The notes under the pieces: model-generated
Database searches by the model: none
The model's input: the letters and a program-made list of their open reading frames with translations, nothing else
What the model was told of the DNA's origin: nothing
In this document: positions 43,160 through 52,849 of the stretch, in pieces
Layout: each line of letters starts with the position of its first letter
How positions within the stretch are numbered: position 1 is the stretch's first letter
Made by a program: the position numbers and the translations under genes
Source: Citrobacter portucalensis
GTDB lineage: Bacteria > Pseudomonadota > Gammaproteobacteria > Enterobacterales > Enterobacteriaceae
Length of the DNA: 64,000 nucleotides
Assembly (NCBI RefSeq): GCF_002042885.1
Contig: NZ_MVFY01000001.1
Location: 1-64,000, forward strand
Direction of reading: 5' to 3'

Positions 43160-43464
43160 GCGTGCTGTTTTTATTTATTACGGATTATTCCTGGTGAATT
43201 GCTTTCTTAATAATCAGGGTTCAGGTATAGTTCTCCATAATTTTTTCAAAATCATCCGGTTGTAATTTTTTATTGCAACTCTGCGCAATTTATTCTTTTT
43301 TTCTTCATAATTGATGAAAGTTTGTTTTTTACACTTTCACTGTTTTACCGTTGCTCTGATTAATTGACGCTTAAGCCGGTAAAGTTAATCTCGTCAACAC
43401 GACATCACATTGCATAAGAGTCGCATGAGTGTCGTAAAAATAACTGAAAGAAAGGATAAAAATT

Positions 43465-43950
43465 ATGCGTAAACTGACTGCTCTGGTTGTTGCCTCTACT
43501 CTGGCGCTGGGTGCTGCGAACCTGGCTCATGCTGCTGACACTACAACAGCTGCACCAGCGGATGCCAAACCGATGATGCACCACAACGGCAAGTTCGCCC
43601 CGCATCACGACATGATGTTCAAAGACCTGAACCTGACCGACGCGCAGAAACAGCAGATTCGCGAAATCATGAAAGGCCAGCACGATCAGATGAAACGTCC
43701 GCCGCTGGAAGAACGCCGTGCAATGCACGATATCATCGCCAGCGATAGCTTCGATAAAGCGAAAGCCGAAGCGCAGATTGCGAAGATGGAAGAACAGCGC
43801 AAAGCCAACATGCTGGCGCATATGGAAACCCAGAACAAAATTTACAACATTCTGACCCCGGAACAGAAAAAGCAGTTTAATGCCAATTTTGAGAAGCGTC
43901 TGACAGAACGTGCAGCGCAGAAAGGTAAAATGCCGGAAGCTGCCGAGTAA
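43465..43950 (+). CDS. spy: periplasmic ATP-independent chaperone Spy
   Basis: Encodes 161 residues. A signal peptide is cut after residue 23 (NLAHA|ADTT). The mature protein is a cradle-shaped dimeric chaperone induced by envelope stress through Cpx and Bae. The two LTxxQ repeats are visible (LTDAQKQQI and LTPEQKKQF). The N-terminal mature part is His- and Met-rich (MMHHNGKFAPHHDMMF). A GAAAGGA ribosome-binding site precedes the ATG. The gene is monocistronic with its own terminator. Confidence 0.97.
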   Translation: MRKLTALVVASTLALGAANLAHAADTTTAAPADAKPMMHHNGKFAPHHDMMFKDLNLTDAQKQQIREIMKGQHDQMKRPPLEERRAMHDIIASDSFDKAKAEAQIAKMEEQRKANMLAHMETQNKIYNILTPEQKKQFNANFEKRLTERAAQKGKMPEAAE

Positions 43951-43974
43951 TCGATCAGCGTCTACACTAAATCA

Positions 43975-44011
43975 TTCACACTGTGTCGCGCTGATTGCCG
44001 CACAGTGTGAA
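43975..44011. repeat. perfect 11-bp inverted repeat downstream of spy
   Basis: TTCACACTGTG (43975-43985) and CACAGTGTGAA (44001-44011) flank a 15-base spacer. No T-run follows, and a separate terminator lies 13 bases on. Confidence 0.7.
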
Positions 44012-44023
44012 ACCAAACTCAAG

Positions 44024-44079
44024 ACCGCCGCTCTTGTCCACAACACGTATAACGATGTGGGCAGGATCGGCGGTTTTTT
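44024..44079 (+). terminator. spy terminator
   Basis: The outer stem ACCGCCG/CGGCGGT (44024-44030, 44068-44074) has an inner stem TGTCCAC/GTGGGCA and ends in six T residues. The 220 bases from here to ves contain nothing else that I recognise. Confidence 0.75.
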
Positions 44080-44303
44080 CATTTCTGCCTATTGCACCGG
44101 ACGCACGACACGCTATTCTCCTGAAGCCCGCGAAAATTCTACCTGGATCAGCGCGTTATTCTTTTTTGCAAAATGCCGGGTTCATCGCTAAGGCAAATCA
44201 ACTCTGCTGCCGATAACAATAATCTGCAGGGTGAACATAATAATGATGATTTATGGCTGTCTGTTTACGGCAGGCTGCCATGCTGCTCCTTTCTGGAGGG
44301 ATG

Positions 44304-44879
44304 ATGGAATACTTTGATATCCGCAAAATGCCGGTTAACCTCTGGCGGAATGGTGCGGGAGAAACGCGTGAGATTTGCTGTTTTCCGCCAGCAACACGAG
44401 ATTTTCACTGGCGGGCGAGTATCGCCTCCATTGCAGCAAACGGTGAGTTTTCTCTTTTTCCCGGCGTAGAACGTGTGATTACTCTGCTGGAAGGTGGAGA
44501 AGTGACCCTGGAAGAAACGAACATCTTTACGCATACCCTGAAACAGCATCAGCCTTTTACCTTTGCCGGTGACAAGGTGGTAAAAGCAAAGCTGACGGAA
44601 GGGCAGATGTCGATGGATTTTAATATCATGACCCGACGAGATGTCTGCCAGGCGAAAGTCAGGGTGGCCGATCGCACCTTTACGACCTTTGGTTCACGCG
44701 GCGGCGTGGTGTTTGTTATCAGTGGTGCATGGCAACTGGGCGATAAACTGCTGACGGCCGACCAGGGTGCGAGCTGGCATGACGGCAAACACACATTACG
44801 ACTGCTGGAGCGCGAGGGAAAATTGCTGTTCAGCGAGATTAACTGGATGCCGGGGCATTCTCCGGACACAGTTCAATAA
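44304..44879 (+). CDS. ves: HutD/Ves family protein
   Basis: Encodes 191 residues, the E. coli Ves length. It is a cupin-fold protein of the HutD/Ves family. E. coli Ves is named for its cold and environmental-stress response; its molecular function is unsettled. Conserved segments are [32 protein letters not shown] and FSEINWMPG. The start at 44304 has GGAGGG upstream; the neighbouring ATG three bases earlier is equally possible. Its 3' end overlaps the convergent cho by 41 bases. Confidence 0.93.
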   Translation: MEYFDIRKMPVNLWRNGAGETREICCFPPATRDFHWRASIASIAANGEFSLFPGVERVITLLEGGEVTLEETNIFTHTLKQHQPFTFAGDKVVKAKLTEGQMSMDFNIMTRRDVCQAKVRVADRTFTTFGSRGGVVFVISGAWQLGDKLLTADQGASWHDGKHTLRLLEREGKLLFSEINWMPGHSPDTVQ

Positions 44880-45726
44880 TGTCATATTGACCAGACAGAA
44901 CAGGCCGGCAGAGAATTTTGTAACCATCATGGTCAAAGCCTGCCGGCATACGCGCCAGGGTAGCCGCTTCATCCAGCGTTGAAACGACTCCCAGCCACAG
45001 CCAGTTGTTGATGATATGGTACTGTGTCATTTCAGCGCCGGTTTCCTGCAGTGCAATAGCATTGCTCCATGGCCAGCAAATCACTCTCACTCTTTCCAGC
45101 GCCGCTAACAGACGCAAATGATGCGCTTCATGACTCTCTTTCCCGCAGCACGCTCCGGCGCAGCGTTTAAGCGCGGAGCGAAAACAGGCGCGCCCGCGGC
45201 TCAGGGGTTCCAGCCCCAACAGGCCGTAGCACAGCTGTTGTTCATCCGCGAGGCTTTGCAACGCTTGTAGCGCTGCGCGACGATTGGCAAACAGGCCAAA
45301 CAGATTGGGTGCATGGGAGAAATCAATATCTCGTGCGTAGACAATCTGAACAGTTCGGTCGGTAAGCTGCAAGGCGCAAAGCTGACGATTGCGCCGCAGT
45401 CGTTTATTAAACAACGGCTGTTGTTCTTTGATCAACCGCGCTTCCAGCAGCAGGGCACCAATTTCTCCCGCCGTACAAATCCAGCTAATGCGTTTGGCCT
45501 GACGCAGCATTGCCGCTTCGTCTGCGGTACGCAGGTGTGCCAGCACGCGGCTGCGAATATTGACGCTTTTACCAATGTAGAGCGGCATAGTGTCGCTTTC
45601 ACTGTGAAACAGATAGACGCCTGGTGCGGTGGGAAGCGCACTCAAAAATGGACGCAGGTGTTCAGGATATTCATAGATTGCCGCTGCCTCAAATGTCAGG
45701 CGTGGGGCTGATTGACGCCGTACCAC
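44839..45726 (-). CDS. cho: UvrC-like excinuclease Cho
   Basis: Encodes 295 residues, the E. coli length. It carries out the 3' incision in nucleotide excision repair, especially at bulky lesions that UvrC handles poorly. The GIY-YIG nuclease domain is visible: GVYLF, then [17 protein letters not shown]. The cysteine-rich [16 protein letters not shown] follows in the C-terminal half. In E. coli it is in the SOS regulon; I did not find a clear LexA box in the short upstream stretch. It converges on ves with a 41-base coding overlap. Confidence 0.94.
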   Translation of the reverse strand: MVRRQSAPRLTFEAAAIYEYPEHLRPFLSALPTAPGVYLFHSESDTMPLYIGKSVNIRSRVLAHLRTADEAAMLRQAKRISWICTAGEIGALLLEARLIKEQQPLFNKRLRRNRQLCALQLTDRTVQIVYARDIDFSHAPNLFGLFANRRAALQALQSLADEQQLCYGLLGLEPLSRGRACFRSALKRCAGACCGKESHEAHHLRLLAALERVRVICWPWSNAIALQETGAEMTQYHIINNWLWLGVVSTLDEAATLARMPAGFDHDGYKILCRPVLSGQYDIIELCPENAPASS

Positions 45727-45807
45727 TTCTCACTCCGGATGCTGGTTATTCATCCAGTGTAGCAGTTTGAAACCGATTAAAAAAGCGGCATCAGACAAGG
45801 AAGAGTG

Positions 45808-45839
45808 GCCGGACAGCGGTGATCCCAGTGCTATCCGGC
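45808..45839. repeat. REP-like inverted repeat between cho and nadE
   Basis: GCCGGA (45808-45813) and TCCGGC (45834-45839) form an imperfect hairpin resembling a degenerate REP in the nadE-cho spacer. Confidence 0.4.
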
Positions 45840-45857
45840 AATATGTGACTAAAAAAA

Positions 45858-46688
45858 TTACGCTTTTTTCCAGAAGTCATCAAACACCGTAATCGGTGTG
45901 CGACGTTTGTGTTCGGTCTTCAGATACCAGCCTTCAATTTTTTTCGCGATGTCGGCAGCCAGCGTTTTTCCTTCCAGATAATCGTCGATGTTGTCATAGG
46001 TGACGCCTAATGCGGCTTCATCCGGCAGAGAAGGGCGATCGTCTTCGAGGTCGGCGGTTGGCGCTTTCTTATATAAATGTTCCGGGCAACCCAGCGCGGC
46101 AAGCAGCTGCTTACCCTGACGCTTGTTCAGGCGGAAAATAGGGTTAATGTCAGTACCGCCATCGCCGTATTTGGTGAAAAATCCGGTGATGGCTTCTGCT
46201 GCATGATCGGTACCCACGACAACACCGCTGGTCATTCCGGCGATACTGTACTGGGCCTTCATACGTTCACGGGCTTTTTCATTGCCACGGACAAAATCGC
46301 TCAGTTCAATACCCGCTTCACGCAGGGCCTGTTCACTGGCCAGTACCGCACCCTTAATATTTACTGTGAGCACGCGGTCAGGTTGGATAAAGGCGATGGC
46401 ATCCTGACAGTCCTGTTCATCAGCCTGAACGCCATACGGCAGACGTACGGCAATAAACTGCAGCGCGTCATTCCCCGTTTCTTCGCGAAGCTCGGAAATA
46501 GCCATCTGGCAAAGTTTTCCCGCGAGCGTTGAGTCCTGTCCGCCGCTTATCCCTAATACCAGTGATTTCAGAAAAGGGTAGGTTTGCAGGTAGGATTTCA
46601 AGAAATCCACGCTGCGGCGAATTTCCTCTTCTGCATTAATTTGCGGTTTTGCGCCAAGCGCCTGGATTATCTCTTGCTGCAGAGTCAT
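45858..46688 (-). CDS. nadE: ammonia-dependent NAD synthetase
   Basis: Encodes 276 residues. It amidates nicotinate adenine dinucleotide to NAD, the last step of NAD synthesis. The ATP-pyrophosphatase P-loop SGGQDST is at about 48-54. The [13 protein letters not shown] and [18 protein letters not shown] segments are conserved. No glutaminase domain is fused, so it uses ammonia. pncA, in the NAD salvage pathway, is elsewhere in this window. The GGAGGGGG-type ribosome-binding site is strong. Confidence 0.97.
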   Translation of the reverse strand: MTLQQEIIQALGAKPQINAEEEIRRSVDFLKSYLQTYPFLKSLVLGISGGQDSTLAGKLCQMAISELREETGNDALQFIAVRLPYGVQADEQDCQDAIAFIQPDRVLTVNIKGAVLASEQALREAGIELSDFVRGNEKARERMKAQYSIAGMTSGVVVGTDHAAEAITGFFTKYGDGGTDINPIFRLNKRQGKQLLAALGCPEHLYKKAPTADLEDDRPSLPDEAALGVTYDNIDDYLEGKTLAADIAKKIEGWYLKTEHKRRTPITVFDDFWKKA

Positions 46689-46898
46689 TTAACCCCCTCC
46701 GAAAAATGAAATGATCAAAAAAATGATGTGTTAAAGCTAACGCGTTGGGACCCAAACGACAAGGGATGCAGGCCTGATCTAACATCATTTTGTTTTAATA
46801 GAATTTTCCGAAACGACCTAAGTATCATCTGATTGCTTGAAAAATGTGTTGTTGTGCTCCAGGCTTATATAACACGCTGAAATACAAGAGGACGGAAT

Positions 46899-47240
46899 AT
46901 GAACAAGAACCTAACAGGAATTCTAAGCGCAGCGGCTGTTTTGACTATGCTGGCAGGGTGTACGGCCTACGATCGCACCAAAGACCAATTTGTTCAGCCC
47001 GTGGTGAAAGATGTGAAGAAAGGGATGAGCAGGGCGCAGGTGGCGCAGATTGCCGGTAAACCTTCTTCTGAAGTCAGCATGATTCATGCGCGAGGGACAT
47101 GCCAGACCTACATCCTGGGTCAACGAGATGGTAAAGCTGAAACCTATTTTGTTGCTTTAGACGACACCGGACATGTGATTAACTCCGGTTACCAGACCTG
47201 CGCAGAGTACGACACTGACCCGCAGGCGGCGAAGAAGTAA
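46899..47240 (+). CDS. osmE: osmotically inducible lipoprotein OsmE
   Basis: Encodes 113 residues, nearly identical to E. coli OsmE. It is a lipoprotein with the lipobox LAGC (Cys21) and a SmpA/OmlA-like (BamE-type) domain: [21 protein letters not shown] and [10 protein letters not shown]. In E. coli it is induced at high osmolarity and in stationary phase by RpoS and acts as a DNA-binding-linked transcriptional effect; its molecular role is unclear. It is monocistronic and ends at a strong terminator. Confidence 0.95.
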   Translation: MNKNLTGILSAAAVLTMLAGCTAYDRTKDQFVQPVVKDVKKGMSRAQVAQIAGKPSSEVSMIHARGTCQTYILGQRDGKAETYFVALDDTGHVINSGYQTCAEYDTDPQAAKK

Positions 47241-47269
47241 CAACTGCTTATTGCCTGAGCATTCAGAAG

Positions 47270-47294
47270 AACCGGCCATCGTGCCGGTTTTTTT
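47270..47294 (+). terminator. osmE terminator
   Basis: The inverted repeat AACCGGC/GCCGGTT (47270-47276, 47283-47289) runs directly into a T-run. Confidence 0.9.
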
Positions 47295-47538
47295 GTGCCG
47301 AACGATCTTATTTATTGCTGCGAATTATTTGCCCGAAATGTGAGGGGGGTCATAACGACAGGTCAAGGAGAGACAATTTAGTTGGTCAAGGAAATACCAT
47401 CCACCGGTGCAATCCCGTATACTCATTTCAGCCACCTAAAAAAGTAATTTAGCTGACGCAAGTTACCCAGAGCATGGATGCAGGTTATGGCTTGCGGAGT
47501 GTCTGGTTGACAGATAATCGCACATGAGGATCGTTTTA
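47295..47538 (+). promoter_or_regulatory. chb operon promoter region
   Basis: This AT-rich 244-base region lies upstream of chbB. TTATTTATTGCTGCGAATTA at about 47309-47328 resembles a NagC site (two TTATT/AATTATT halves). In E. coli the operon is repressed by NagC and ChbR and activated by ChbR and CRP. I cannot place a convincing CRP site by eye. Confidence 0.4.
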
Positions 47539-47859
47539 ATGGAAAAGAAACACATTTATCTGTTTTGTTCTGCGGGCATGTCGACTTCATTGTTGGTTTC
47601 GAAGATGCGTGCTCAGGCCGAAAAATACGAAGTACCGGTTATTATTGAAGCATTTCCTGAAACGCTGGCCGGAGAAAAAGGTCCTGTCGCCGATGTCGTG
47701 TTATTAGGTCCACAAATTGCTTATATGTTGCCCGAAATTCAGCGTTTGTTACCCAACAAGCCTGTGGAAGTGATTGACTCGCTGCTGTATGGCAAAGTCG
47801 ATGGTTTAGGCGTGCTTAAGGCTGCTGTTGCAGCAATTAAAAAAGCCGCAGCAAATTAA
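47539..47859 (+). CDS. chbB: PTS IIB component, N,N'-diacetylchitobiose
   Basis: Encodes 106 residues, matching E. coli ChbB. It is the cytoplasmic IIB domain that passes phosphate from ChbA to chitobiose during uptake through ChbC. The phosphocysteine is Cys10 in [10 protein letters not shown]. The start MEKKHIYLF at 47539 matches the family; an in-frame ATG 5 codons earlier is less likely. It is the first gene of chbBCARFG. The spacer to chbC carries a ChiX-pairing sequence. Confidence 0.97.
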   Translation: MEKKHIYLFCSAGMSTSLLVSKMRAQAEKYEVPVIIEAFPETLAGEKGPVADVVLLGPQIAYMLPEIQRLLPNKPVEVIDSLLYGKVDGLGVLKAAVAAIKKAAAN

Positions 47860-47878
47860 TTATTTTATTTTAATTTTT

Positions 47879-47890
47879 CCCGTCAAAGAG
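47879..47890 (+). promoter_or_regulatory. ChiX sRNA trap site in the chbB-chbC spacer
   Basis: CCCGTCAAAGAG is the complement of CTCTTTGACGGG in the ChiX seed region. In E. coli and Salmonella this chbBC spacer is known to bind ChiX and cause its destruction, relieving silencing of chiP. The match lies 19 bases after the chbB stop. Confidence 0.8.
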
Positions 47891-47908
47891 TTATTTCATT
47901 AACATTCA

Positions 47909-47927
47909 CCGCAATTTTTAATTGCGG
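47909..47927 (+). promoter_or_regulatory. hairpin in the chbB-chbC spacer
   Basis: A perfect 8-bp stem (CCGCAATT at 47909-47916, AATTGCGG at 47920-47927) with a TTT loop lies 19 bases before the chbC start and 19 bases after the ChiX site. There is no strong T-run, so it may set RNase access or translation of chbC. Confidence 0.5.
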
Positions 47928-47946
47928 TATTTAAGGGTATTTTTCT

Positions 47947-49305
47947 ATGAGTAACGCTATTGCTTCACTTGAAAAGGTACTCCTTCCTTTTGCTGTAAAA
48001 ATTGGAAAGCAGCCACACGTTAATGCAATCAAGAACGGCTTTATTCGTTTAATGCCGTTAACCCTCGCAGGGGCCATGTTTGTATTAATCAATAACGTTT
48101 TCCTGAGCTTTGGGGAGGGGTCGTTTTTTTATTCAATGGGCATTCGACTTGATGCTTCAACTATTGAAACTTTGAATAGCTTGAAAGGCATTGGTGGAAA
48201 CGTCTATAACGGTACGCTGGGTATCATGTCATTGATGGCACCGTTCTTTATCGGCATGGCGCTGGCAGAAGAACGTAAAGTCGACTCACTGGCTGCCGGG
48301 CTGTTATCCGTCGCCGCGTTTATGACCGTAACGCCTTATAGCGTGGGTGAAGCCTATGCCGTTGGCGCGAACTGGCTCGGCGGTGCCAATATTATTTCCG
48401 GTATTATTATCGGCCTGGTGGTCGCGGAAATGTTCACTTTTGTGGTCCATCGTAATTGGGTCATTAAATTACCTGATAGCGTACCGACATCCGTATCGCG
48501 CTCTTTCTCTGCGCTGATTCCTGGCTTCCTTATCCTCTCCATTATGGGGATCATCGCCTGGGCACTGAACACCTGGGGTACCAACTTCCATCAGATCATT
48601 ATGGATTCCATTTCAACTCCGCTGGCGTCGTTGGGCAGCGTGGTGGGCTGGGCTTACGTGATTTTTGTTCCGCTGCTGTGGTTCTTCGGTATTCACGGTT
48701 CACTGGCGCTGACTGCACTGGACAGCGGTATCATGACGCCATGGGCGCTGGAAAACATCTCTATCTACCAACAGTTTGGTTCCGTAGATGCCGCGCTGGA
48801 AGCCGGTAAGACGTTCCACGTCTGGGCGAAACCGATGCTCGACTCCTATATTTTCCTTGGGGGTAGCGGGGCAACGCTGGGTCTGATTATCGCTATCTTC
48901 CTGGCATCGCGTCGTCCTGACTATCGTCAGGTTGCTAAGCTGGCACTGCCATCAGGTCTGTTCCAGATTAACGAACCTATCCTGTTCGGTCTGCCGATCA
49001 TCATGAACCCGGTGATGTTTATCCCGTTCATTCTGGTGCAACCGATTCTGGCGGCGATTACGCTGGCAGCTTACTACTCAGGCATTATTCCACCGATTAC
49101 CAACATTGCACCGTGGACTATGCCAACCGGTTTGGGCGCGTTCTTTAACACCAACGGTAGCGTCGCTGCTCTGCTGGTCGCGCTGTTCAACCTCGGTATC
49201 GCAACGCTGGTTTACCTGCCGTTCGTGGTGGTAGCCAACAAAGCGCAGAACGTTATTGACCAAGAAGAAAGCGAAGAAGATATCGCTAACGCATTAAAAT
49301 TCTAA
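47947..49305 (+). CDS. chbC: PTS IIC component, N,N'-diacetylchitobiose permease
   Basis: Encodes 452 residues, as in E. coli. It is the inner-membrane permease of the chitobiose phosphotransferase system, with about ten membrane segments of the lactose/cellobiose IIC family. The substrate-site region [17 protein letters not shown] is conserved. It imports the disaccharide with phosphorylation from ChbB. The secreted chitinase at 5.9-7.2 kb is a plausible supplier of the disaccharide. Confidence 0.97.
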   Translation: MSNAIASLEKVLLPFAVKIGKQPHVNAIKNGFIRLMPLTLAGAMFVLINNVFLSFGEGSFFYSMGIRLDASTIETLNSLKGIGGNVYNGTLGIMSLMAPFFIGMALAEERKVDSLAAGLLSVAAFMTVTPYSVGEAYAVGANWLGGANIISGIIIGLVVAEMFTFVVHRNWVIKLPDSVPTSVSRSFSALIPGFLILSIMGIIAWALNTWGTNFHQIIMDSISTPLASLGSVVGWAYVIFVPLLWFFGIHGSLALTALDSGIMTPWALENISIYQQFGSVDAALEAGKTFHVWAKPMLDSYIFLGGSGATLGLIIAIFLASRRPDYRQVAKLALPSGLFQINEPILFGLPIIMNPVMFIPFILVQPILAAITLAAYYSGIIPPITNIAPWTMPTGLGAFFNTNGSVAALLVALFNLGIATLVYLPFVVVANKAQNVIDQEESEEDIANALKF

Positions 49306-49359
49306 ATTTAATCCGGCATGGCTTTACGGTCATGCCGGACTGAACCAGAGGAAAAAAGT

Positions 49360-49707
49360 ATGTTGGATATCGAGAACATCGTCGACACGCAGTCAGAAGC
49401 AGAAGAACTTGAAGAAGTGGTGATGGGCCTCATCATCAACTCCGGTCAGGCGCGTAGCCTGGCGTACGGCGCACTCAAAATGGCCAAGCAGGGTGATTTC
49501 GAGTCAGCTAAGACCATGATGGACCAGTCTCGTCTGGCGCTGAACGAAGCGCACCTCGTGCAAACGAAATTGATTGAAGGCGATCAGGGCGAAGGTAAAA
49601 TGAAAGTTAGCCTGGTGCTGGTCCACGCACAGGACCACCTGATGACATCAATGCTGGCGCGTGAGCTGGTGACTGAACTGATTGAGCTTCACGAAAAGCT
49701 GAAATAG
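49360..49707 (+). CDS. chbA: PTS IIA component, N,N'-diacetylchitobiose
   Basis: Encodes 115 residues. It is a helical, trimeric IIA protein that takes phosphate from HPr and passes it to ChbB. The phosphohistidine is His89 in [11 protein letters not shown]. The ATG at 49360 follows AGAGGAAAA; a start 14 codons earlier has no ribosome-binding site and is not conserved. It lies between chbC and chbR, as in E. coli. Confidence 0.96.
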   Translation: MLDIENIVDTQSEAEELEEVVMGLIINSGQARSLAYGALKMAKQGDFESAKTMMDQSRLALNEAHLVQTKLIEGDQGEGKMKVSLVLVHAQDHLMTSMLARELVTELIELHEKLK

Positions 49708-49720
49708 CGAGGAGTGCATA

Positions 49721-50560
49721 ATGCAGCTACAGATTAACGCACCGGAAATCAAAACCGTTTATGAACAGCAGCTGTTTAATGGCAAAAATTTCCATGTGTT
49801 CATCTATAACAAAACTGAGAGCATCAGCGGGCTGCATCAGCATGACTACTATGAGTTTACCCTGGTTTTAACCGGGCGCTATTATCAGGAAATCAACGGT
49901 AAACGCGTACTGCTAGAACGTGGAGACTTTGTCTTTATCCCGTTGGGATCGCACCACCAGAGTTTTTATGATTTTGGTGCGACAAGGATCCTTAACGTTG
50001 GCATCAGTAAACGTTTTTTTGAACAGCACTATCACCCGCTTCTGCCATTTTGTTTCGTTGCATCGCAGGTCTACCGGGCGAATAACTCGTTTCTTACCTA
50101 CATTGAAACGGTTATTGCATCACTTAACTTTCGTGAGAGCGGGCTGGATGAATTTGTAGAAGTGGTCACCTTCTATATTATTAATCGGTTACGCCATCAT
50201 CGCGAAGAGCAGGTGCTGGATGATATTCCGCAGTGGCTCAAAACCACCGTCGAGACCATGCACGACAAACGGCAGTTTAGCGAGAATGCGCTGGAAAATA
50301 TGGTACATCTGTCCGCGAAATCCCAGGAGTATCTGACCCGCGCAACCCAGCGTTATTACAGCAAAACGCCGATGCAGATCATTAATGAAATTCGCATTAA
50401 TTTTGCTAAAAAACAGCTGGAAATGACTAACTATTCTGTAACGGATATTGCTTATGAGTCTGGTTACAGTAGTCCAAGTTTGTTTATTAAAACGTTTAAA
50501 AAACTGACGTCGTTTACACCGAATAGCTACCGTAAGAAATTAACTGAATTTAATCAGTAG
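49721..50560 (+). CDS. chbR: chitobiose operon regulator ChbR (AraC family)
   Basis: Encodes 279 residues. It has an N-terminal cupin ligand domain ([21 protein letters not shown]) and a C-terminal AraC double helix-turn-helix ([23 protein letters not shown]). In E. coli it represses chb without inducer and activates it with CRP when the deacetylated sugar phosphate made by ChbG is present. It is translated from inside the operon it controls; a GCGAGGAG ribosome-binding site precedes the ATG, 13 bases after chbA. Confidence 0.96.
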   Translation: MQLQINAPEIKTVYEQQLFNGKNFHVFIYNKTESISGLHQHDYYEFTLVLTGRYYQEINGKRVLLERGDFVFIPLGSHHQSFYDFGATRILNVGISKRFFEQHYHPLLPFCFVASQVYRANNSFLTYIETVIASLNFRESGLDEFVEVVTFYIINRLRHHREEQVLDDIPQWLKTTVETMHDKRQFSENALENMVHLSAKSQEYLTRATQRYYSKTPMQIINEIRINFAKKQLEMTNYSVTDIAYESGYSSPSLFIKTFKKLTSFTPNSYRKKLTEFNQ

Positions 50561-50684
50561 ATATTATTTGCCAATAACCCATTTTTTATAGCTTGCCCAA
50601 AATAGCGTCGGGACAGCCACGCTATACCTGACAAACGGGTTGAGCATAATACACGTCAGTGTTTTTACACTGAAGGGAGAAAGT

Positions 50685-52040
50685 ATGAGCCAGAAATTAA
50701 AAGTCGTCACTATCGGTGGCGGGAGCAGCTACACCCCTGAATTACTTGAAGGCTTTATTAAGCGCTATCATGAATTACCGGTTTCTGAGTTGTGGCTGGT
50801 TGATGTCGACGGTGGAAAAGAGAAGCTGGACATTATTTTTGACCTTTGCCAGCGCATGATCGACAAAGCCGGCGTACCGATGAAGTTGTTTAAAACGCTG
50901 GACCGCCGTGAAGCACTGAAAGATGCTGATTTCGTTACCACCCAACTGCGCGTAGGGCAACTGAAAGCCCGTGAAAAGGATGAACGCATTCCGCTGAGCC
51001 ACGGTTATCTGGGACAGGAAACCAACGGTGCTGGCGGGCTGTTCAAAGGTCTGCGTACCATTCCGGTTATCTTTGACATTATTAAAGATGTGGAAGAACT
51101 GTGCCCGAATGCCTGGGTGATTAACTTTACTAACCCGGCAGGGATGGTGACTGAAGCGGTCTATCGCCACACGAATTTCAAGAAATTCATCGGCGTGTGT
51201 AATATTCCTGTCGGCATGAAAATGTTCATTAGCGATGTGCTGGCGCTGAAAGAGAGCGATGACTTATCCATCGATCTGTTCGGTCTGAACCACATGGTCT
51301 TTATTAAAGACGTGCTGGTGAACGGTACATCACGCTTTGATGAACTGCTGGACGGCGTGGCTTCTGGACAACTGAAAGCTTCCACCGTGAAGAACATTTT
51401 CGACCTGCCGTTCAGCGAAGGGTTGATTCGTTCGCTGAAGCTGCTGCCGTGCTCGTATTTGCTGTACTACTTTAAGCCAAAAGAGATGCTGGCGATCGAA
51501 ATGGGCGAGTACTATAAGGGCGGCGCACGTGCCCAGGTAGTACAAAAAGTAGAAAAACAACTGTTTGATCTCTACAAAAATCCTGAGCTAAACGTTAAGC
51601 CGAAAGAGCTGGAGCAGCGCGGTGGCGCGTATTACTCCGATGCGGCCTGTGAAGTGATCAACGCCATCTACAACGACAAACAGACCGAGCACTACGTCAA
51701 CATTCCACATCATGGACATGTTGATAACATTCCTGCGGACTGGGCAGTTGAGATGACCTGCACGCTCGGACGTAACGGTGCTACGCCGCACCCACGTATT
51801 ACCCATTTTGATGAGAAAGTGCTTGGCCTTATCTACACCATTAAAGGCTTTGAGGTTGCGGCGAGCAATGCGGCATTGAGCGGCGAGCTGAATGATGTGC
51901 TGCTGGCGTTAAACCTGAGTCCGCTGGTGCATTCTGACAGCGATGCCGAGATTCTGGCGCGTGAGCTAATCCTGGCGCATGAAAAGTGGTTGCCAAACTT
52001 CGCCGGGTGCATTGAGAAACTCAAAAGCGAACAACACTAA
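50685..52040 (+). CDS. chbF: 6-phospho-beta-glucosidase ChbF (GH4)
   Basis: Encodes 451 residues. It is a GH4 enzyme that needs NAD and a divalent metal, and hydrolyses the mono-deacetylated chitobiose 6-phosphate. The NAD-binding TIGGGSSYTPELLEGF is at the N-terminus. The metal-binding Cys is in VCNIPVGM. The start MSQKLKVVTI at 50685 has AGGGAGAA upstream; a start 15 codons earlier is not conserved. About 125 bases separate it from chbR, with no terminator seen. Confidence 0.96.
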   Translation: MSQKLKVVTIGGGSSYTPELLEGFIKRYHELPVSELWLVDVDGGKEKLDIIFDLCQRMIDKAGVPMKLFKTLDRREALKDADFVTTQLRVGQLKAREKDERIPLSHGYLGQETNGAGGLFKGLRTIPVIFDIIKDVEELCPNAWVINFTNPAGMVTEAVYRHTNFKKFIGVCNIPVGMKMFISDVLALKESDDLSIDLFGLNHMVFIKDVLVNGTSRFDELLDGVASGQLKASTVKNIFDLPFSEGLIRSLKLLPCSYLLYYFKPKEMLAIEMGEYYKGGARAQVVQKVEKQLFDLYKNPELNVKPKELEQRGGAYYSDAACEVINAIYNDKQTEHYVNIPHHGHVDNIPADWAVEMTCTLGRNGATPHPRITHFDEKVLGLIYTIKGFEVAASNAALSGELNDVLLALNLSPLVHSDSDAEILARELILAHEKWLPNFAGCIEKLKSEQH

Positions 52041-52052
52041 CTGAGGTCGGCT

Positions 52053-52811
52053 ATGGAACGCGTACTGATTGTGAATGCGGATGATTTTGGCCTGAGTAAA
52101 GGACAAAACTACGGCATTGTTGAAGCCTGTCGTAATGGCGTTGTCACCTCAACAACAGCACTGGTTAACGGTGCGGCGATTGACCATGCGGTACAGCTGA
52201 GTCGCGACATACCTGCACTTGCCGTCGGGATGCATTTTGTTCTGACGCTGGGTAGGCCGTTGACGGCAATGCCGGGCCTTACTCGTGACGGATTACTGGG
52301 GAAATGGATCTGGCAGATGGCAGAGGAGGACACTTTGCCGCTGGATGAAATTTCTCAGGAACTGGCCGCGCAGTATCAGCGTTTTATTGACCTGTTCGGG
52401 CGGGAGCCGACGCATCTGGATAGCCATCACCATGTGCATATGTTCCCGCAAATTTTCCCTATCGTAGCCGGGTTTGCTGCCCAGAAGGGGATTGCATTGC
52501 GTATCGATCGTCAGACCGTGTTCCAGGCGTCTGATTTTCCGGAAACATTACGTACCTCCCAGGGATTCAGCAGCGAGTTTTACGGCGAAGCGATTTCCGA
52601 GGCTCTGTTTTTACAGACGCTGGATGCGTCAGCCGACCGGGGAGAGTCTTCGCTGGAAGTGATGTGTCATCCGGCCTTTATCGATGACATTATTCGTCAA
52701 AGTGCCTACTGTTACCCCCGCTTAACTGAGCTCGACGTGCTGACGTCTTCGTCACTGAAATATGCAATTGCGGAGCGCGGTTATCGTCTTGGCAGTTTTC
52801 TGAACGTGTAA
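52053..52811 (+). CDS. chbG: chitooligosaccharide deacetylase ChbG
   Basis: Encodes 252 residues of the YdjC family. It removes one acetyl group from chitobiose 6-phosphate, which makes both the ChbF substrate and the ChbR inducer. The metal and catalytic motifs are NADDFGLS (Asp10-Asp11), GMHFVLTLG and [11 protein letters not shown]. It starts 12 bases after chbF and ends the operon, followed directly by a terminator. Confidence 0.96.
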   Translation: MERVLIVNADDFGLSKGQNYGIVEACRNGVVTSTTALVNGAAIDHAVQLSRDIPALAVGMHFVLTLGRPLTAMPGLTRDGLLGKWIWQMAEEDTLPLDEISQELAAQYQRFIDLFGREPTHLDSHHHVHMFPQIFPIVAGFAAQKGIALRIDRQTVFQASDFPETLRTSQGFSSEFYGEAISEALFLQTLDASADRGESSLEVMCHPAFIDDIIRQSAYCYPRLTELDVLTSSSLKYAIAERGYRLGSFLNV

Positions 52812-52821
52812 TTCCTGAGTT

Positions 52822-52849
52822 TGCGGCGCTTAATGCGCCGCATTTTTTT
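52822..52849 (+). terminator. chb operon terminator
   Basis: The inverted repeat TGCGGCGC/GCGCCGCA (52822-52829, 52835-52842) is followed by seven T residues. Its T-run touches the katE stop codon of the opposite strand. Confidence 0.92.

Noticed and set aside
43300..43464. CpxR box (GTAAA-N5-GTAAA) upstream of spy
   Set aside because: GTAAA motifs occur on both strands but never with the 5-base spacing, so no site is claimed.
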